64,000 bases of DNA from Streptomyces djakartensis (GCF_014651075.1 NZ_BMWE01000010.1:186001-250000); one strand, 5' to 3'. Counted from the first letter of the stretch, positions 35,838-44,171 are shown. Translations and numbers: made by a program. Notes: generated by a model not told the origin, from the sequence alone.

Positions 35838-36454
35838 GCGCGTCGGCCGAGCCCCGGACCGCCGACGAGTTCACCGCCCCGCCCGCCGAACCGATGGAGC
35901 TGCTCCAGGCCTGGTTCGACAGCGCCGTCGCGGACGCCGTCCGCGAGCCGGGCGCGCTGGCGCTGGCCACCGTCGACGCCCACGGCCACGCCTCCAACCG
36001 GATCGTCCAGGTTCTCGGGATCCGCACGACGGGGCTGGTGTTCGCCAGCCACTCCGACAGCCGCAAGGGCCGTGACCTGGCCGGGAGGGGCTGGGCGTCC
36101 GGGGTGTTCTACTGGCGCGAGGCCGGCCGCCAGGTGAGCGTGAGCGGCCCGGCCGGTCCGCTGCCCGACGAGGAGTCCGAGGCCCTGTGGGCGGCCCGGC
36201 CCGCCAGTACGCACCCGATGTCCGTGGCGGCGCACCAGAGCGCGCCGCTGCTGGACGAGGACGCGCTGCGCAAGCAGGCCAGGGAGCTGGGCCGGGACGG
36301 CTCGGCGCTGCCCCGCCCGGACCGCTGGCTGGGCTATCTGCTGGAGCCGGCGTCGGTGGAGTTCTGGCAGGCCGACCCGGAGGACCGGTTGCACCGGAGG
36401 CTGCGTTACGAGCGCGACGGTTCCGGCTGGCGTACGGGCCGGCTCCAACCCTGA
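35834..36454 (+). CDS. phzG: PhzG, FMN-dependent pyridoxamine-phosphate-oxidase-like enzyme
   Basis: Flavin oxidase for the late dehydrogenation of dihydrophenazine carboxylates. The 206-residue protein has the PNPOx split-barrel: L-A-L-A-T-V-D-A-H-G-H-A-S-N-R near 44-58, S-H-S-D-S-R-K-G-R-D-L near 72-82 (FMN phosphate binding) and a C-terminal V-E-F-W-Q. Reduced similarity to the pyridoxal-binding C-terminus is typical of PhzG. The GTG at 35834 overlaps the previous stop codon. Confidence 0.92.
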   Translation: MSASAEPRTADEFTAPPAEPMELLQAWFDSAVADAVREPGALALATVDAHGHASNRIVQVLGIRTTGLVFASHSDSRKGRDLAGRGWASGVFYWREAGRQVSVSGPAGPLPDEESEALWAARPASTHPMSVAAHQSAPLLDEDALRKQARELGRDGSALPRPDRWLGYLLEPASVEFWQADPEDRLHRRLRYERDGSGWRTGRLQP

Positions 36455-36497
36455 CCGTGCTCTGGATCGTGGACTCGACAGGAAGAAGGGCAAGTCG

Positions 36498-38354
36498 ATG
36501 TGTGGAATGACGGGCTGGGTCTCGTTCGACCGGGATCTGACTCAGCAGCGCGCGCAGCTGGACGCGATGACGCGGACCATGGCCTGCCGGGGACCGGACG
36601 CCGCCGGCGCCTGGCTCGACCGGCATGCGGCGATCGGCCATCGAAGGCTGGCGGTCATCGACCTCGAAGGCGGCACCCAGCCCATGGTGGTGCCCACCGA
36701 CGACGGCCCAGTCACGATCACCTACACCGGTGAGGTCTACAACTACACCGAGCTCAGGGCCGAGTTGATTCGCCGGGGTCATCGGTTCCAGACCCGCAGC
36801 GACACCGAGGTGGTGCTCCACGGCTACCTGGAGTGGGGCGAAGGGGTCGCCGAACGGCTCAACGGCATGTTCGCGTTCGCCGTCTGGGATTCCAGGGTCG
36901 AGAAGCTCGTGATGATCCGCGACCGGCTGGGCGTCAAGCCGCTCTACTACTCCAGCACCGACGACGGGGTGCTGTTCGGCTCCGAGCCGAAGGCGATCCT
37001 GGCCAACCCGCTGGCGGACCGCGCCGTCGACCTCGCCGGACTGCGCGAGCTGGTCAGCTTCACCCAGACGCCGGGCAGCGCCGTGTGGTGCGGGATGAAC
37101 GAGGTGGTCCCGGGCGGCCTGGTCACCGTCGACCGCTCCGGCCTGCGCGAGCACCGCTACTGGACGCTGCCCACCCGTCCGCACACCGACGACCGGAAGA
37201 CGACCGTCGCCACCGTGCGCGAGCTGCTCGAGGACATCGTCAGCCGCCAGCTGGTCTCCGACGTCCCGCGCTGCACCCTGCTCTCCGGCGGCCTGGACTC
37301 CAGCGTGATCACCGCGCTGGCCGCCGCCAAGCTGGGCCGGCCCGGGGAACACGGCGAGCCCGGCGAGCGGGTGCGCAGCTTCGCGGTGGACTTCGTCGGA
37401 CGGGAGAACGACTTCGTCGCCGACGAACTGCGGGGCACGACGGACGCCCCGTACGCGCTCGAGGTGGCCGCGCACGTCGGCTCCCGGCACGAGGCCATCG
37501 TGCTCGACCACGCCGCGATCGCCGACCCGGACGTGCGCCGGGCCGTCATCACCGCGCGGGACAGTCCGCTCAGCCTCGGTGACATGGACAACTCGCTGTA
37601 CCTGCTGTTCAAGGCCATCCGGGAGCACTCCACGGTCGCCCTGTCCGGTGAGTCCGCCGACGAGGTCTTCGGTGGGTACCGGTGGTTCCACCAGCCGGAG
37701 GTCCAGGCCGCGCAGACCTTCCCCTGGATGGCGGTCTTCGTCAGCGGCGCGCGGGCCCAGGTGTCCGATCGGTTCAACGCCGACATCACCGCGGCCCTCG
37801 ACCTGCCCACCTACATTCGCGACCGGTACTCCGACGCGGTCGGCGAGGTCGAGCGGGCAGAGGGCGAGAGCGACCACGAGATGCGGATGCGGGTGATGTG
37901 CTACCTGCACCTGACCCGCTTCGTCCGGATGCTCCTGGAACGCAAGGACCGGATCAGCATGGCCGTCGGGCTGGAGGTCCGGGTCCCGTTCTGCGACCAC
38001 CGCCTCGTCGAGTACGTCTACAACACCCCGTGGTCGCTGAAGACCTTCGACGGCAGGGAGAAGAGCCTGCTGCGCGCCGCGACCGCGGACCTGCTGCCGC
38101 GGTCGGTACTGGACCGGGTGAAGGCTCCCTACCCCGCCACGCTGGACCCGCACTACACCAGCGCGCTGCTGCAGCAGTCCAAGGAGCTGCTCACCACCGA
38201 CGACCCGGTCTTCGATCTGGTCGATCGAAGCTGGCTGGAGGACATCACGCGGCGGGACTCGGCCACCATGCCCATCGACGTCCGCAACGGCATGGAGCGC
38301 GTACTCGACCTGAGCGCCTGGCTGGACATCTACCGGCCCGAGCTCCGGCTCTGA
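36498..38354 (+). CDS. Asparagine-synthetase-like amidotransferase (PhzH-like)
   Basis: Protein of 618 residues with an N-terminal class II glutaminase domain (catalytic Cys2 in M-C-G-M, R-G-P-D near 31-34) and a C-terminal ATP-dependent synthetase domain (L-S-G-G-L-D-S-S near 263-270). Among phenazine clusters, PhzH of Pseudomonas is an enzyme of this type and size that turns phenazine-1-carboxylic acid into the carboxamide. Position after phzG supports that role here. An ordinary asparagine synthetase recruited to the locus is the alternative, so no symbol is given. AGAAGGGC lies upstream of the ATG. Confidence 0.85.
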   Translation: MCGMTGWVSFDRDLTQQRAQLDAMTRTMACRGPDAAGAWLDRHAAIGHRRLAVIDLEGGTQPMVVPTDDGPVTITYTGEVYNYTELRAELIRRGHRFQTRSDTEVVLHGYLEWGEGVAERLNGMFAFAVWDSRVEKLVMIRDRLGVKPLYYSSTDDGVLFGSEPKAILANPLADRAVDLAGLRELVSFTQTPGSAVWCGMNEVVPGGLVTVDRSGLREHRYWTLPTRPHTDDRKTTVATVRELLEDIVSRQLVSDVPRCTLLSGGLDSSVITALAAAKLGRPGEHGEPGERVRSFAVDFVGRENDFVADELRGTTDAPYALEVAAHVGSRHEAIVLDHAAIADPDVRRAVITARDSPLSLGDMDNSLYLLFKAIREHSTVALSGESADEVFGGYRWFHQPEVQAAQTFPWMAVFVSGARAQVSDRFNADITAALDLPTYIRDRYSDAVGEVERAEGESDHEMRMRVMCYLHLTRFVRMLLERKDRISMAVGLEVRVPFCDHRLVEYVYNTPWSLKTFDGREKSLLRAATADLLPRSVLDRVKAPYPATLDPHYTSALLQQSKELLTTDDPVFDLVDRSWLEDITRRDSATMPIDVRNGMERVLDLSAWLDIYRPELRL

Positions 38355-38362
38355 CACGGTCG

Positions 38363-38397
38363 CCGGCCGGCTCCGGTCAGCGCCGGGGGCCGGCCGG
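38363..38397 (+). terminator. Hairpin between the amidotransferase gene and phzB
   Basis: 9-bp stem CCGGCCGGC / GCCGGCCGG with a 17-nt loop, 9 bp after the stop codon. A partial terminator or mRNA-processing site could lower expression of the downstream half of the cluster. Confidence 0.45.
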
Positions 38398-38442
38398 GCA
38401 CACCGCGTGAATGTCGCAGGGAAATCGATTGAGGAGTACGAG

Positions 38443-38934
38443 ATGGGAACGGAAGACGCCCAGCCCAAGGAGCCCGGAGCCGACGCCGACCTGCGCGCTC
38501 GGCACCGTGCCGTCGTCGCGGACTACATGAGCCGCAAGGGCGAGAACCGACTGACGCGCTACCTGCTCTTCACCGAGGACGGCAGCGCCGGCCTGTGGAC
38601 CAGCGACACGGGCCACCCGGTCAGCTCCCAGGGACACGAGAAGCTCAAGGCGCACGGCGAGTGGTCGCTGCGCATGTTCCCCGACTGGGAGTGGAAGAAC
38701 GTCGAGATCTTCGAGACACAGGACCCCAACAGGTTCTGGGTCGAGTGCGACGGAGAGGGACAGATCCTCTACCCGGACTACCCGCCCGGCTACTACCGGA
38801 ACCACTTCATCCACTCGTTCCTGCTGGAAGACGGCAGGATCAAGCAGCAACGCGAGTTCATGAACCCGTTCCAGCAGCTGCGTGCGCTGGGCATCGAGGT
38901 GCCGAAGATCAATCGCGGCGGGATCCCCACCTAG
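38443..38934 (+). CDS. phzB: PhzB, condensation catalyst of phenazine tricycle formation
   Basis: NTF2-fold dimer that promotes condensation of two aminocyclohexadienone units into the tricyclic precursor. The 163-residue protein carries the active-site set Arg39, His71, Ser75 and Glu138, each two positions before the corresponding residue of Burkholderia/Pseudomonas PhzA/B. The family-typical F-P-D-W-E-W, Y-P-P-G-Y, H-S-F and R-E-F-M-N-P stretches are also present. The ATG at 38443 has GAGGAG 7 nt upstream and gives the usual length. An earlier GTG at 38407 is less likely. Only one phzA/B gene is present, as in other actinobacterial clusters. Confidence 0.95.
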   Translation: MGTEDAQPKEPGADADLRARHRAVVADYMSRKGENRLTRYLLFTEDGSAGLWTSDTGHPVSSQGHEKLKAHGEWSLRMFPDWEWKNVEIFETQDPNRFWVECDGEGQILYPDYPPGYYRNHFIHSFLLEDGRIKQQREFMNPFQQLRALGIEVPKINRGGIPT

Positions 38935-38987
38935 GGACTTCCGCCCGCCTTCCAGGAACCGGTCGCACTGGCAGCAAGGAGCATCAG

Positions 38988-39398
38988 GTGGGATCTCAGC
39001 TCAACCCGTACATCGCCTTCGACGGCAACGCCCGGCAGGCGATGGAGTTCTACCACGAAGTCCTCGGTGGCAAGCTGGAGCTGGGCACCTTCGCCGATTT
39101 CGGCTCGTCGGAGTCGCCCGACGCGGACAGGATCATGCACGCCACGCTCAGCACGGCGGACGGCTTCACGGTGATGGCGTGGGACGTCCCGGAGCGGGTC
39201 CCCTACAACCCGGGCACCAACGTCGCGCTCTACCTCGGCGGCGATGACGCCGGCCTCCGCGACATCTTCGGGAAACTGTCCGTCGGGGGCACCGTGGCGA
39301 TGCCCCTCAAGCAGCAGATCTGGGGCGACGAGGCCGGCACGCTCGTGGACCGGTTCGGGATCACCTGGATGTTCAACATCACTCAGCGGCAGTCCTGA
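38988..39398 (+). CDS. VOC-family (PhnB/glyoxalase-like) protein
   Basis: Protein of 136 residues of the vicinal oxygen chelate superfamily, PhnB-like: Y-I-A-F-D-G-N-A-R-Q-A-M-E-F-Y at the N-terminus, M-A-W-D-V-P in the middle and the closing W-G-D-E-A-G-T-L-V-D-R-F-G-I-T-W-M-F-N. Members include bleomycin-type binding proteins and dioxygenases. Within a phenazine cluster, a self-protection or modification role is plausible but unproven. The GTG at 38988 has AAGGAG 6 nt upstream. Confidence 0.82.
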   Translation: MGSQLNPYIAFDGNARQAMEFYHEVLGGKLELGTFADFGSSESPDADRIMHATLSTADGFTVMAWDVPERVPYNPGTNVALYLGGDDAGLRDIFGKLSVGGTVAMPLKQQIWGDEAGTLVDRFGITWMFNITQRQS

Positions 39399-39438
39399 CC
39401 GGCCACGGGGCTACTGCGTTCGAAGGAGCCGGGAACCG

Positions 39439-39813
39439 ATGACGGACGAGCTGGACGCCAGGCTGGACCGGATCGGGCGGCACCCCTTCCGCGCGAGGTT
39501 CCGGCTGCGCGGAAGGGACCGCGCGGTGGTCGACCTGCGCGGGATGAGGACCGTGGCCAAGCACGCCGAGGATCTGATCGGTCGCAGGCTGGCACCGGCC
39601 GAACCGCGCAACGACGGCCGGCAGACGCCCTACCGGGGGCATCCCGTCTTCGTCGCCCAGCACGCCACCGCGACGTGCTGCCGTACGTGCCTCGCGCGCT
39701 GGCACGGCATCCCCGCCGGCCACGCACTCCGGGATGACGAGCGCGCATACGTCGTGGAGGTGATCTGCCGGTGGATCGTGAGGCAGTACGCCCCCGGACA
39801 CCCGCCGCCGTGA
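39439..39813 (+). CDS. DUF4186 family protein
   Basis: Protein of 124 residues that matches the DUF4186 pattern: H-A-E-D-L-I-G-R-R-L-A-P-A near 42-54, N-D-G-R-Q-T-P-Y-R-G-H-P near 58-69, Q-H-A-T-A-T-C-C-R-T-C near 74-84 and W-H-G-I-P near 88-92. The clustered Cys and His residues suggest a metal site. The function is unknown. AAGGAG precedes the ATG at 39439. Why it lies in a phenazine cluster is not clear. Confidence 0.85.
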   Translation: MTDELDARLDRIGRHPFRARFRLRGRDRAVVDLRGMRTVAKHAEDLIGRRLAPAEPRNDGRQTPYRGHPVFVAQHATATCCRTCLARWHGIPAGHALRDDERAYVVEVICRWIVRQYAPGHPPP

Positions 39814-39952
39814 CCAGGTCGAAGGCCTCACCGCGGGCCGGGAGGGTGGCGGAGAGGCAAGTCGTGTCACGAAGCGCTATGACGTGCCGTGGAGGACCGC
39901 GGCGAAGTGGGCCGACCGGCGTTGGCCCGGAGGTCGGGATGGTGAGGGCTCA

Positions 39953-40963
39953 ATGACAGTCGACGTGCAGGCCACTCGGGACGTGGTCGACATCATCACG
40001 GGGGGATGGAAGGCGCAGGCGCTCTACACGGCGGTGAAGCTGGGACTGCCCGACCACGTCGAGGCCGGCCGGGACACCGACGGCGAACTGGCCAAGGCCA
40101 CCGGGGCGGACGAGCAGGGCATTCACCGTCTGATGCGCCTGCTGGTGGCCATGGGGATATTCGAGGGCAGTGCGTCCACCGGCTACCGCGGTACCCGGGT
40201 GAGCGCTGCCCTCCTCGAAGGCCCGCACTCCCTGAGCGACATGTGCCTGCTGTACGGCGAGGAGTTCTACTCCGCGTGGGGGCACGCCCACCACGCCATC
40301 AGCACGAGGAGCTCGGGATTCGAGATCGCCTACGACGTGCCGTTCTACGAGTACCTGGGGAAGGACGCGGCCACCGCCCGCCGGTTCCAGCGCACCATGA
40401 ACGCCGCCAGCATGTTCTTCCACCGAGTGCCGGAGGTCTTCGACTTCTCCGGCAAGAAGGTCGTGGACGTCGGTGGCGGCGGCGGGCACCTGCTCGCCAC
40501 GATTCTCGGTGCCACGCCGGACGCGAAGGGCACGCTCTTCGACCGCGAGCACATGATGCCCAAGGCGCGTGAGCACCTGTCCGCCACGGTGGGCCCGGAC
40601 CGGGCCGAACTGGTCGGTGGCGACATGTTCCAGGGCGTCCCGCCGGGCGGGGACGTCTACATCCTCTGCCGGGTGCTGGCCGGTCACGACGACGACGCCG
40701 TCGTCGGTGTCTTCGAGCACTGCCGCCGCGCCATGGCGGACTCCTCCTCGCGGCTGCTGGTCCTCGACCGGTTCGTCGAGGACGAGAACCCGACGGTGCT
40801 GCCCGCCCTGTGGGACCTGCACCTGCTGATGACGACGGGCGGTGAGCACCGCACCGTCGACCGGATCACGCGGCTGCTGAACCGCGCCGGCCTGGAGGTC
40901 GCCGGGACCGCGGAGCTCCCCATGGAGACCACCGCCCTGATCGCCGCGCCGCGCACCTCGTAG
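39953..40963 (+). CDS. SAM-dependent methyltransferase (O-methyltransferase family 2 fold)
   Basis: Protein of 336 residues: N-terminal winged-helix dimerisation domain (about 1-95) and a Rossmann domain (about 165-330) with V-D-V-G-G-G-G-G-H-L at 171-180 for SAM. The family includes PhzM, which N-methylates phenazine-1-carboxylate. At the position where O-methyltransferases have the catalytic His of L-H-D-W, this protein reads V-L-A-G-H-D-D-D, so the usual base seems missing. That is compatible with N-methylation or another base-independent transfer. GAGGG precedes the ATG. Confidence 0.85.
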   Translation: MTVDVQATRDVVDIITGGWKAQALYTAVKLGLPDHVEAGRDTDGELAKATGADEQGIHRLMRLLVAMGIFEGSASTGYRGTRVSAALLEGPHSLSDMCLLYGEEFYSAWGHAHHAISTRSSGFEIAYDVPFYEYLGKDAATARRFQRTMNAASMFFHRVPEVFDFSGKKVVDVGGGGGHLLATILGATPDAKGTLFDREHMMPKAREHLSATVGPDRAELVGGDMFQGVPPGGDVYILCRVLAGHDDDAVVGVFEHCRRAMADSSSRLLVLDRFVEDENPTVLPALWDLHLLMTTGGEHRTVDRITRLLNRAGLEVAGTAELPMETTALIAAPRTS

Positions 40964-41067
40964 CGGCACGAGAGACACACAGAGGACGCCTCCCGGGCGG
41001 CGCCACGGCCCGGGGGCGGACACAACCGTCGGGTGGGCACCAGCGACAGCGCGACAGGAGATCTTCG

Positions 41068-41553
41068 GTGGCCAAGTTGGCAACGATCGGCGTCTACGGC
41101 TTCGACGGCGATTCCTTCCTCGAACGACTACGGCAGGCGGACGTGCGTCTGCTGCTCGACGTACGGCAGCGCCGCGGGGTCCGCGGACCGGACTACGCCT
41201 GGGCGAACTCACTCAGGCTGCAGGCGGCCCTCGCCGAGGCCGGGATCGAGTACCGGCACCACCGCGAACTCGCCCCGACCACCGAACTGCGCCACCTGCA
41301 GTACGCCGAAGACGCCCGCCAAGGGGTCGGCAAGCGCTCCCGCCGCGAGCTCGCCGCCGAGTACACCCGCCGCTACACCGCCGAGATCCTCGACCCGGTC
41401 GACCTCGATCCGATCGTGGCGGCGCTGCCGAGCGGCGGCATCGCGACGCTGTTCTGCGTCGAGCGCGACCCCGAGGCGTGCCACCGGTCGCTGGTCGCCC
41501 GGCGACTGGCCGAGCAGCACCACATCACCGTCGAACATCTGAGGCCGCTGTGA
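41068..41553 (+). CDS. DUF488 family protein
   Basis: Protein of 161 residues with the DUF488 layout: I-G-V-Y-G-F-D near 6-12, L-L-D-V-R-Q-R near 31-37 and the C-terminal F-C-V-E-R-D-P-E-A-C-H-R near 130-141, which holds a conserved Cys/His pair. The biochemical role is not established. GTG at 41068 with AGGAG upstream. Its stop codon overlaps the GTG of the next gene (GTGA), so the two proteins are translationally coupled. Confidence 0.85.
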   Translation: MAKLATIGVYGFDGDSFLERLRQADVRLLLDVRQRRGVRGPDYAWANSLRLQAALAEAGIEYRHHRELAPTTELRHLQYAEDARQGVGKRSRRELAAEYTRRYTAEILDPVDLDPIVAALPSGGIATLFCVERDPEACHRSLVARRLAEQHHITVEHLRPL

Positions 41554-43226
41554 TCGATGACATGCCGCCGCCCGGCACGCCGCGACCGCGCATCGCGGTG
41601 TTCGCCGGACCGACCGCGACGATCCTGAACACACCGGACCTGGTCACGTCGAACAAGGCCCGCGCACGCCACGGTCTGCCGCTCCGCCCCGCCCGGTTCG
41701 ACGTCCTGCGTCCCCAACGGCTCGCGGCGCCCGTGACGATGTACGTCGAGGCGTTCAGCGCGCATCCGCTCGAAAGGGACGCGGCAGACCTGTACGCCCC
41801 GCCGGACGGCTGGCTCGACGGGGACGGCACGTTCCACGCCGGGCAGCCGTCCGACGACGCCACCCCCGTGTACGTCGTCGAACTCGACCCCGCCGACGGT
41901 CTCTACCCCCTCCCCTACATGGGGAGGCAGGCGGACGGATCCGCCTGGGAGGAGACCTCGACCGCACCCTACGCACCGGCGGGAGCCGCCCGGCAGACGT
42001 TCTACCCCGACGCCCGCCGCCTCTACGAGGAGATCGAGCGGTTCGGCCTGGCCGACCACGGCACTCCGGTGGAGCTGCGGTCCCTCGCCGATTTCGAGTT
42101 CTTCCGCGCCGCTCCGTCCGGCGGATACACCACGGGCCCCGATTCCGAGCGCCTCGGGCGGGACTTCTTCGTCTACTACCCGTACCACCTCCAGAGCGAG
42201 CCCGGCCTGGCGAACCTCGCCCAGGCGACCAACCAGGTCCAGGCCGTCCTCGACACGGGGGAGTTCGCCGGCGTCCAGTGGCTCGAGGGGAGCCCGACCG
42301 TCGACGAGACCTTGTACTGGCTCGGACTGGTGGTCGACACCAAGGTGCCGCTCGTCGGACACGCGGCGCAGCGCCGCCACCAGTCCCTGAGCGCGGACGG
42401 AGACCGCAACGTGGTGGACGGCGTGAAGTTCATCGCGTCCGGCGTCGCCCTGGACGAACGGGGCGAGGACCGCGTCGGTGCCTGCGTGATCGTGGACGAA
42501 CTCGTCTACTCGGCCCGGGACGTGACCAAGGTCGACGCCCGGCCGGGCGGATACGAGGTCACCGGCGGCCACGGAGGGGTGGTCGCCGACCTCGGCGGCT
42601 ACGGCCCCCCGCAGCTCACCTACCTCCCCGCCCGCAGGCACACCCACCGCTCGGAACTGCGCCTGACGGTGCTCCCCGAAGGGGTGGCCGGCGTCGCCGG
42701 GAGCCTGAAGTCGGGCGTGCACCCGGTCGACGTCGCGACGAAGGACGCCGACGGACTCGTACCCACCGCCATGCCGCACGTCTCCATCACCAAGTACAGC
42801 CGGTACGCGGCGACGGGAACCGGCACCGACAACCCGCCCGTCGCCGAGGAGGAGGTCGAGATCCTCGCCCGCATCGACGCCAACCTCGCGGGCGCGCCGC
42901 TGTCCGGCTTCGTGTGCGAGGGCATGTCGCCGTTCGGGATGGCCGACCCGACGAGGAACGCGGCGCTGGGCGTCGCCGTCTTCGCCGGCATGCCGGTGGT
43001 CCGCACGGGTCGCGGCAACACCGGGGGCATGGCGTACCGCACCGACCCGGTGTTCATCGCGGGCAACAACCTCACGGCCACCAAGGCGCGCCTGCTCCTC
43101 ATGGCCGCACTGCTCAAGTTCGGCGCGCTGCCCCCGGCCGCGGACCCCTTCAACCCGACCCTCGACGAGCGCGCGGCCACCGAGAAGGCGGTCGCCCAGT
43201 ACCAGGCTCTGTTCGACACCCACTGA
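41550..43226 (+). CDS. Large asparaginase/glutaminase-like protein
   Basis: Protein of 558 residues, much longer than L-asparaginases (about 330). The region T-V-D-E-T-L-Y-W-L-G-L-V-V near 251-263 and L-S-A-D-G-D-R-N-V-V-D-G-V near 281-293 match the H-G-T-D-T-x-E-E-T-A and L-S-A-D-G-x-x-N parts of asparaginases. The segment ending N-N-L-T-A-T-K-A-R-L-L-L-M matches their C-terminal domain. The canonical T-G-G-T-I and T-D-T triplets are altered, so classical activity is uncertain. Coupled to DUF488 and next to phzF, it may act on an amide intermediate or control glutamine. Confidence 0.7.
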   Translation: MIDDMPPPGTPRPRIAVFAGPTATILNTPDLVTSNKARARHGLPLRPARFDVLRPQRLAAPVTMYVEAFSAHPLERDAADLYAPPDGWLDGDGTFHAGQPSDDATPVYVVELDPADGLYPLPYMGRQADGSAWEETSTAPYAPAGAARQTFYPDARRLYEEIERFGLADHGTPVELRSLADFEFFRAAPSGGYTTGPDSERLGRDFFVYYPYHLQSEPGLANLAQATNQVQAVLDTGEFAGVQWLEGSPTVDETLYWLGLVVDTKVPLVGHAAQRRHQSLSADGDRNVVDGVKFIASGVALDERGEDRVGACVIVDELVYSARDVTKVDARPGGYEVTGGHGGVVADLGGYGPPQLTYLPARRHTHRSELRLTVLPEGVAGVAGSLKSGVHPVDVATKDADGLVPTAMPHVSITKYSRYAATGTGTDNPPVAEEEVEILARIDANLAGAPLSGFVCEGMSPFGMADPTRNAALGVAVFAGMPVVRTGRGNTGGMAYRTDPVFIAGNNLTATKARLLLMAALLKFGALPPAADPFNPTLDERAATEKAVAQYQALFDTH

Positions 43227-43319
43227 CCCGCGGGACGACGAGCCGACGGCGATGACGGCACGGTCCCCTCCCGGGCGCCGGCGGACGGTTCCCGACGCCC
43301 CCTTCGAGAAACGGAACCC

Positions 43320-44171
43320 ATGGGTACGTACGAGTACGTGGTGGCCGACGTCTTCACCGACGTCCCGCTGGAAGGAAACCCGACCGCGGTCTTCCTGGAC
43401 GCCTCCGGCCTCTCCGCCGAGCGCATGCAGCAGATCGCGCGGGAGATGCACCTGTCCGAGACCGTCTTCGTCCTTCCCGCGCAGGACGACGGTGACGTGC
43501 GGGTCCGCATCTTCACGCCGGTGAACGAGCTGCCCTTCGCCGGACATCCCACCCTGGGCACGGCCGTGGTGCTCGGTGAGTCGCACAAGGCGAAGGAACT
43601 CCGGATGGAGACCGCCAGGGGCACCGTGGCGTTCGAACTGGAGCGTGACGACGACGGCCGGACCGTCGCGGCCGGCATGTGGCAACCGCTCCCGGCGTGG
43701 GAGCCCTACGACCGCGCGGACGAACTGCTCGCCGGACTCGACCTGGTGACCACCGGCAGCACCCTGCCGGTCGAGGTCTACGACAACGGGCCGCGGCACG
43801 TGTTCGTCGGCCTCGACAGCGTGGCCGCGCTCTCCGCCGTGGAACCGGACCAGAGGATTCTCGCGAGGCTGCCCGACATGGCCGCCAACTGCTTCGCGGG
43901 CTCGGGGACCCGGTGGCGGCTGCGCATGTTCTCGCCCGCCTACGGCGTGGTGGAGGACGCGGCGACCGGCTCAGCCGCGGGCTCGCTCCCGGTACACTTG
44001 GCGCGGCACGGACTGATCCCGTTCGGGGAGTGGATCGAGATCCGCCAGGGGGTGGAGATGGGCCGTCCTTCGACGATGCGCGCTCGTGCGACGGGGACGC
44101 CGGAACGGATCGATTCGGTCCAGGTGGCGGGATCCGCCGTGGTCGTCGCCCGGGGCACCCTGTACGTGTAG
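43320..44171 (+). CDS. phzF: PhzF, DHHA isomerase
   Basis: Isomerises DHHA to the reactive ketone that condenses to the phenazine precursor. The 283-residue diaminopimelate-epimerase-fold protein has the catalytic Glu47 in H-L-S-E-T-V-F, His76 in P-F-A-G-H-P-T and the D-A-A-T-G-S-A-A-G loop near 215-223. The ATG at 43320 is preceded by GAGAAACGGAA. It is separated from phzB by five accessory genes, whereas in Pseudomonas phzF lies between phzE and phzG. All the core functions phzB to phzG, apart from a second phzA copy, are now accounted for. Confidence 0.95.
   Translation: MGTYEYVVADVFTDVPLEGNPTAVFLDASGLSAERMQQIAREMHLSETVFVLPAQDDGDVRVRIFTPVNELPFAGHPTLGTAVVLGESHKAKELRMETARGTVAFELERDDDGRTVAAGMWQPLPAWEPYDRADELLAGLDLVTTGSTLPVEVYDNGPRHVFVGLDSVAALSAVEPDQRILARLPDMAANCFAGSGTRWRLRMFSPAYGVVEDAATGSAAGSLPVHLARHGLIPFGEWIEIRQGVEMGRPSTMRARATGTPERIDSVQVAGSAVVVARGTLYV

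Noticed and set aside
36498..38354. Housekeeping asparagine synthetase
   Set aside because: Position in the middle of the phz genes and size match PhzH; kept as an alternative only.
38407..38442. Upstream GTG start for phzB
   Set aside because: The ATG at 38443 has a better-placed GAGGAG site and gives the length and residue numbering of known PhzB proteins.
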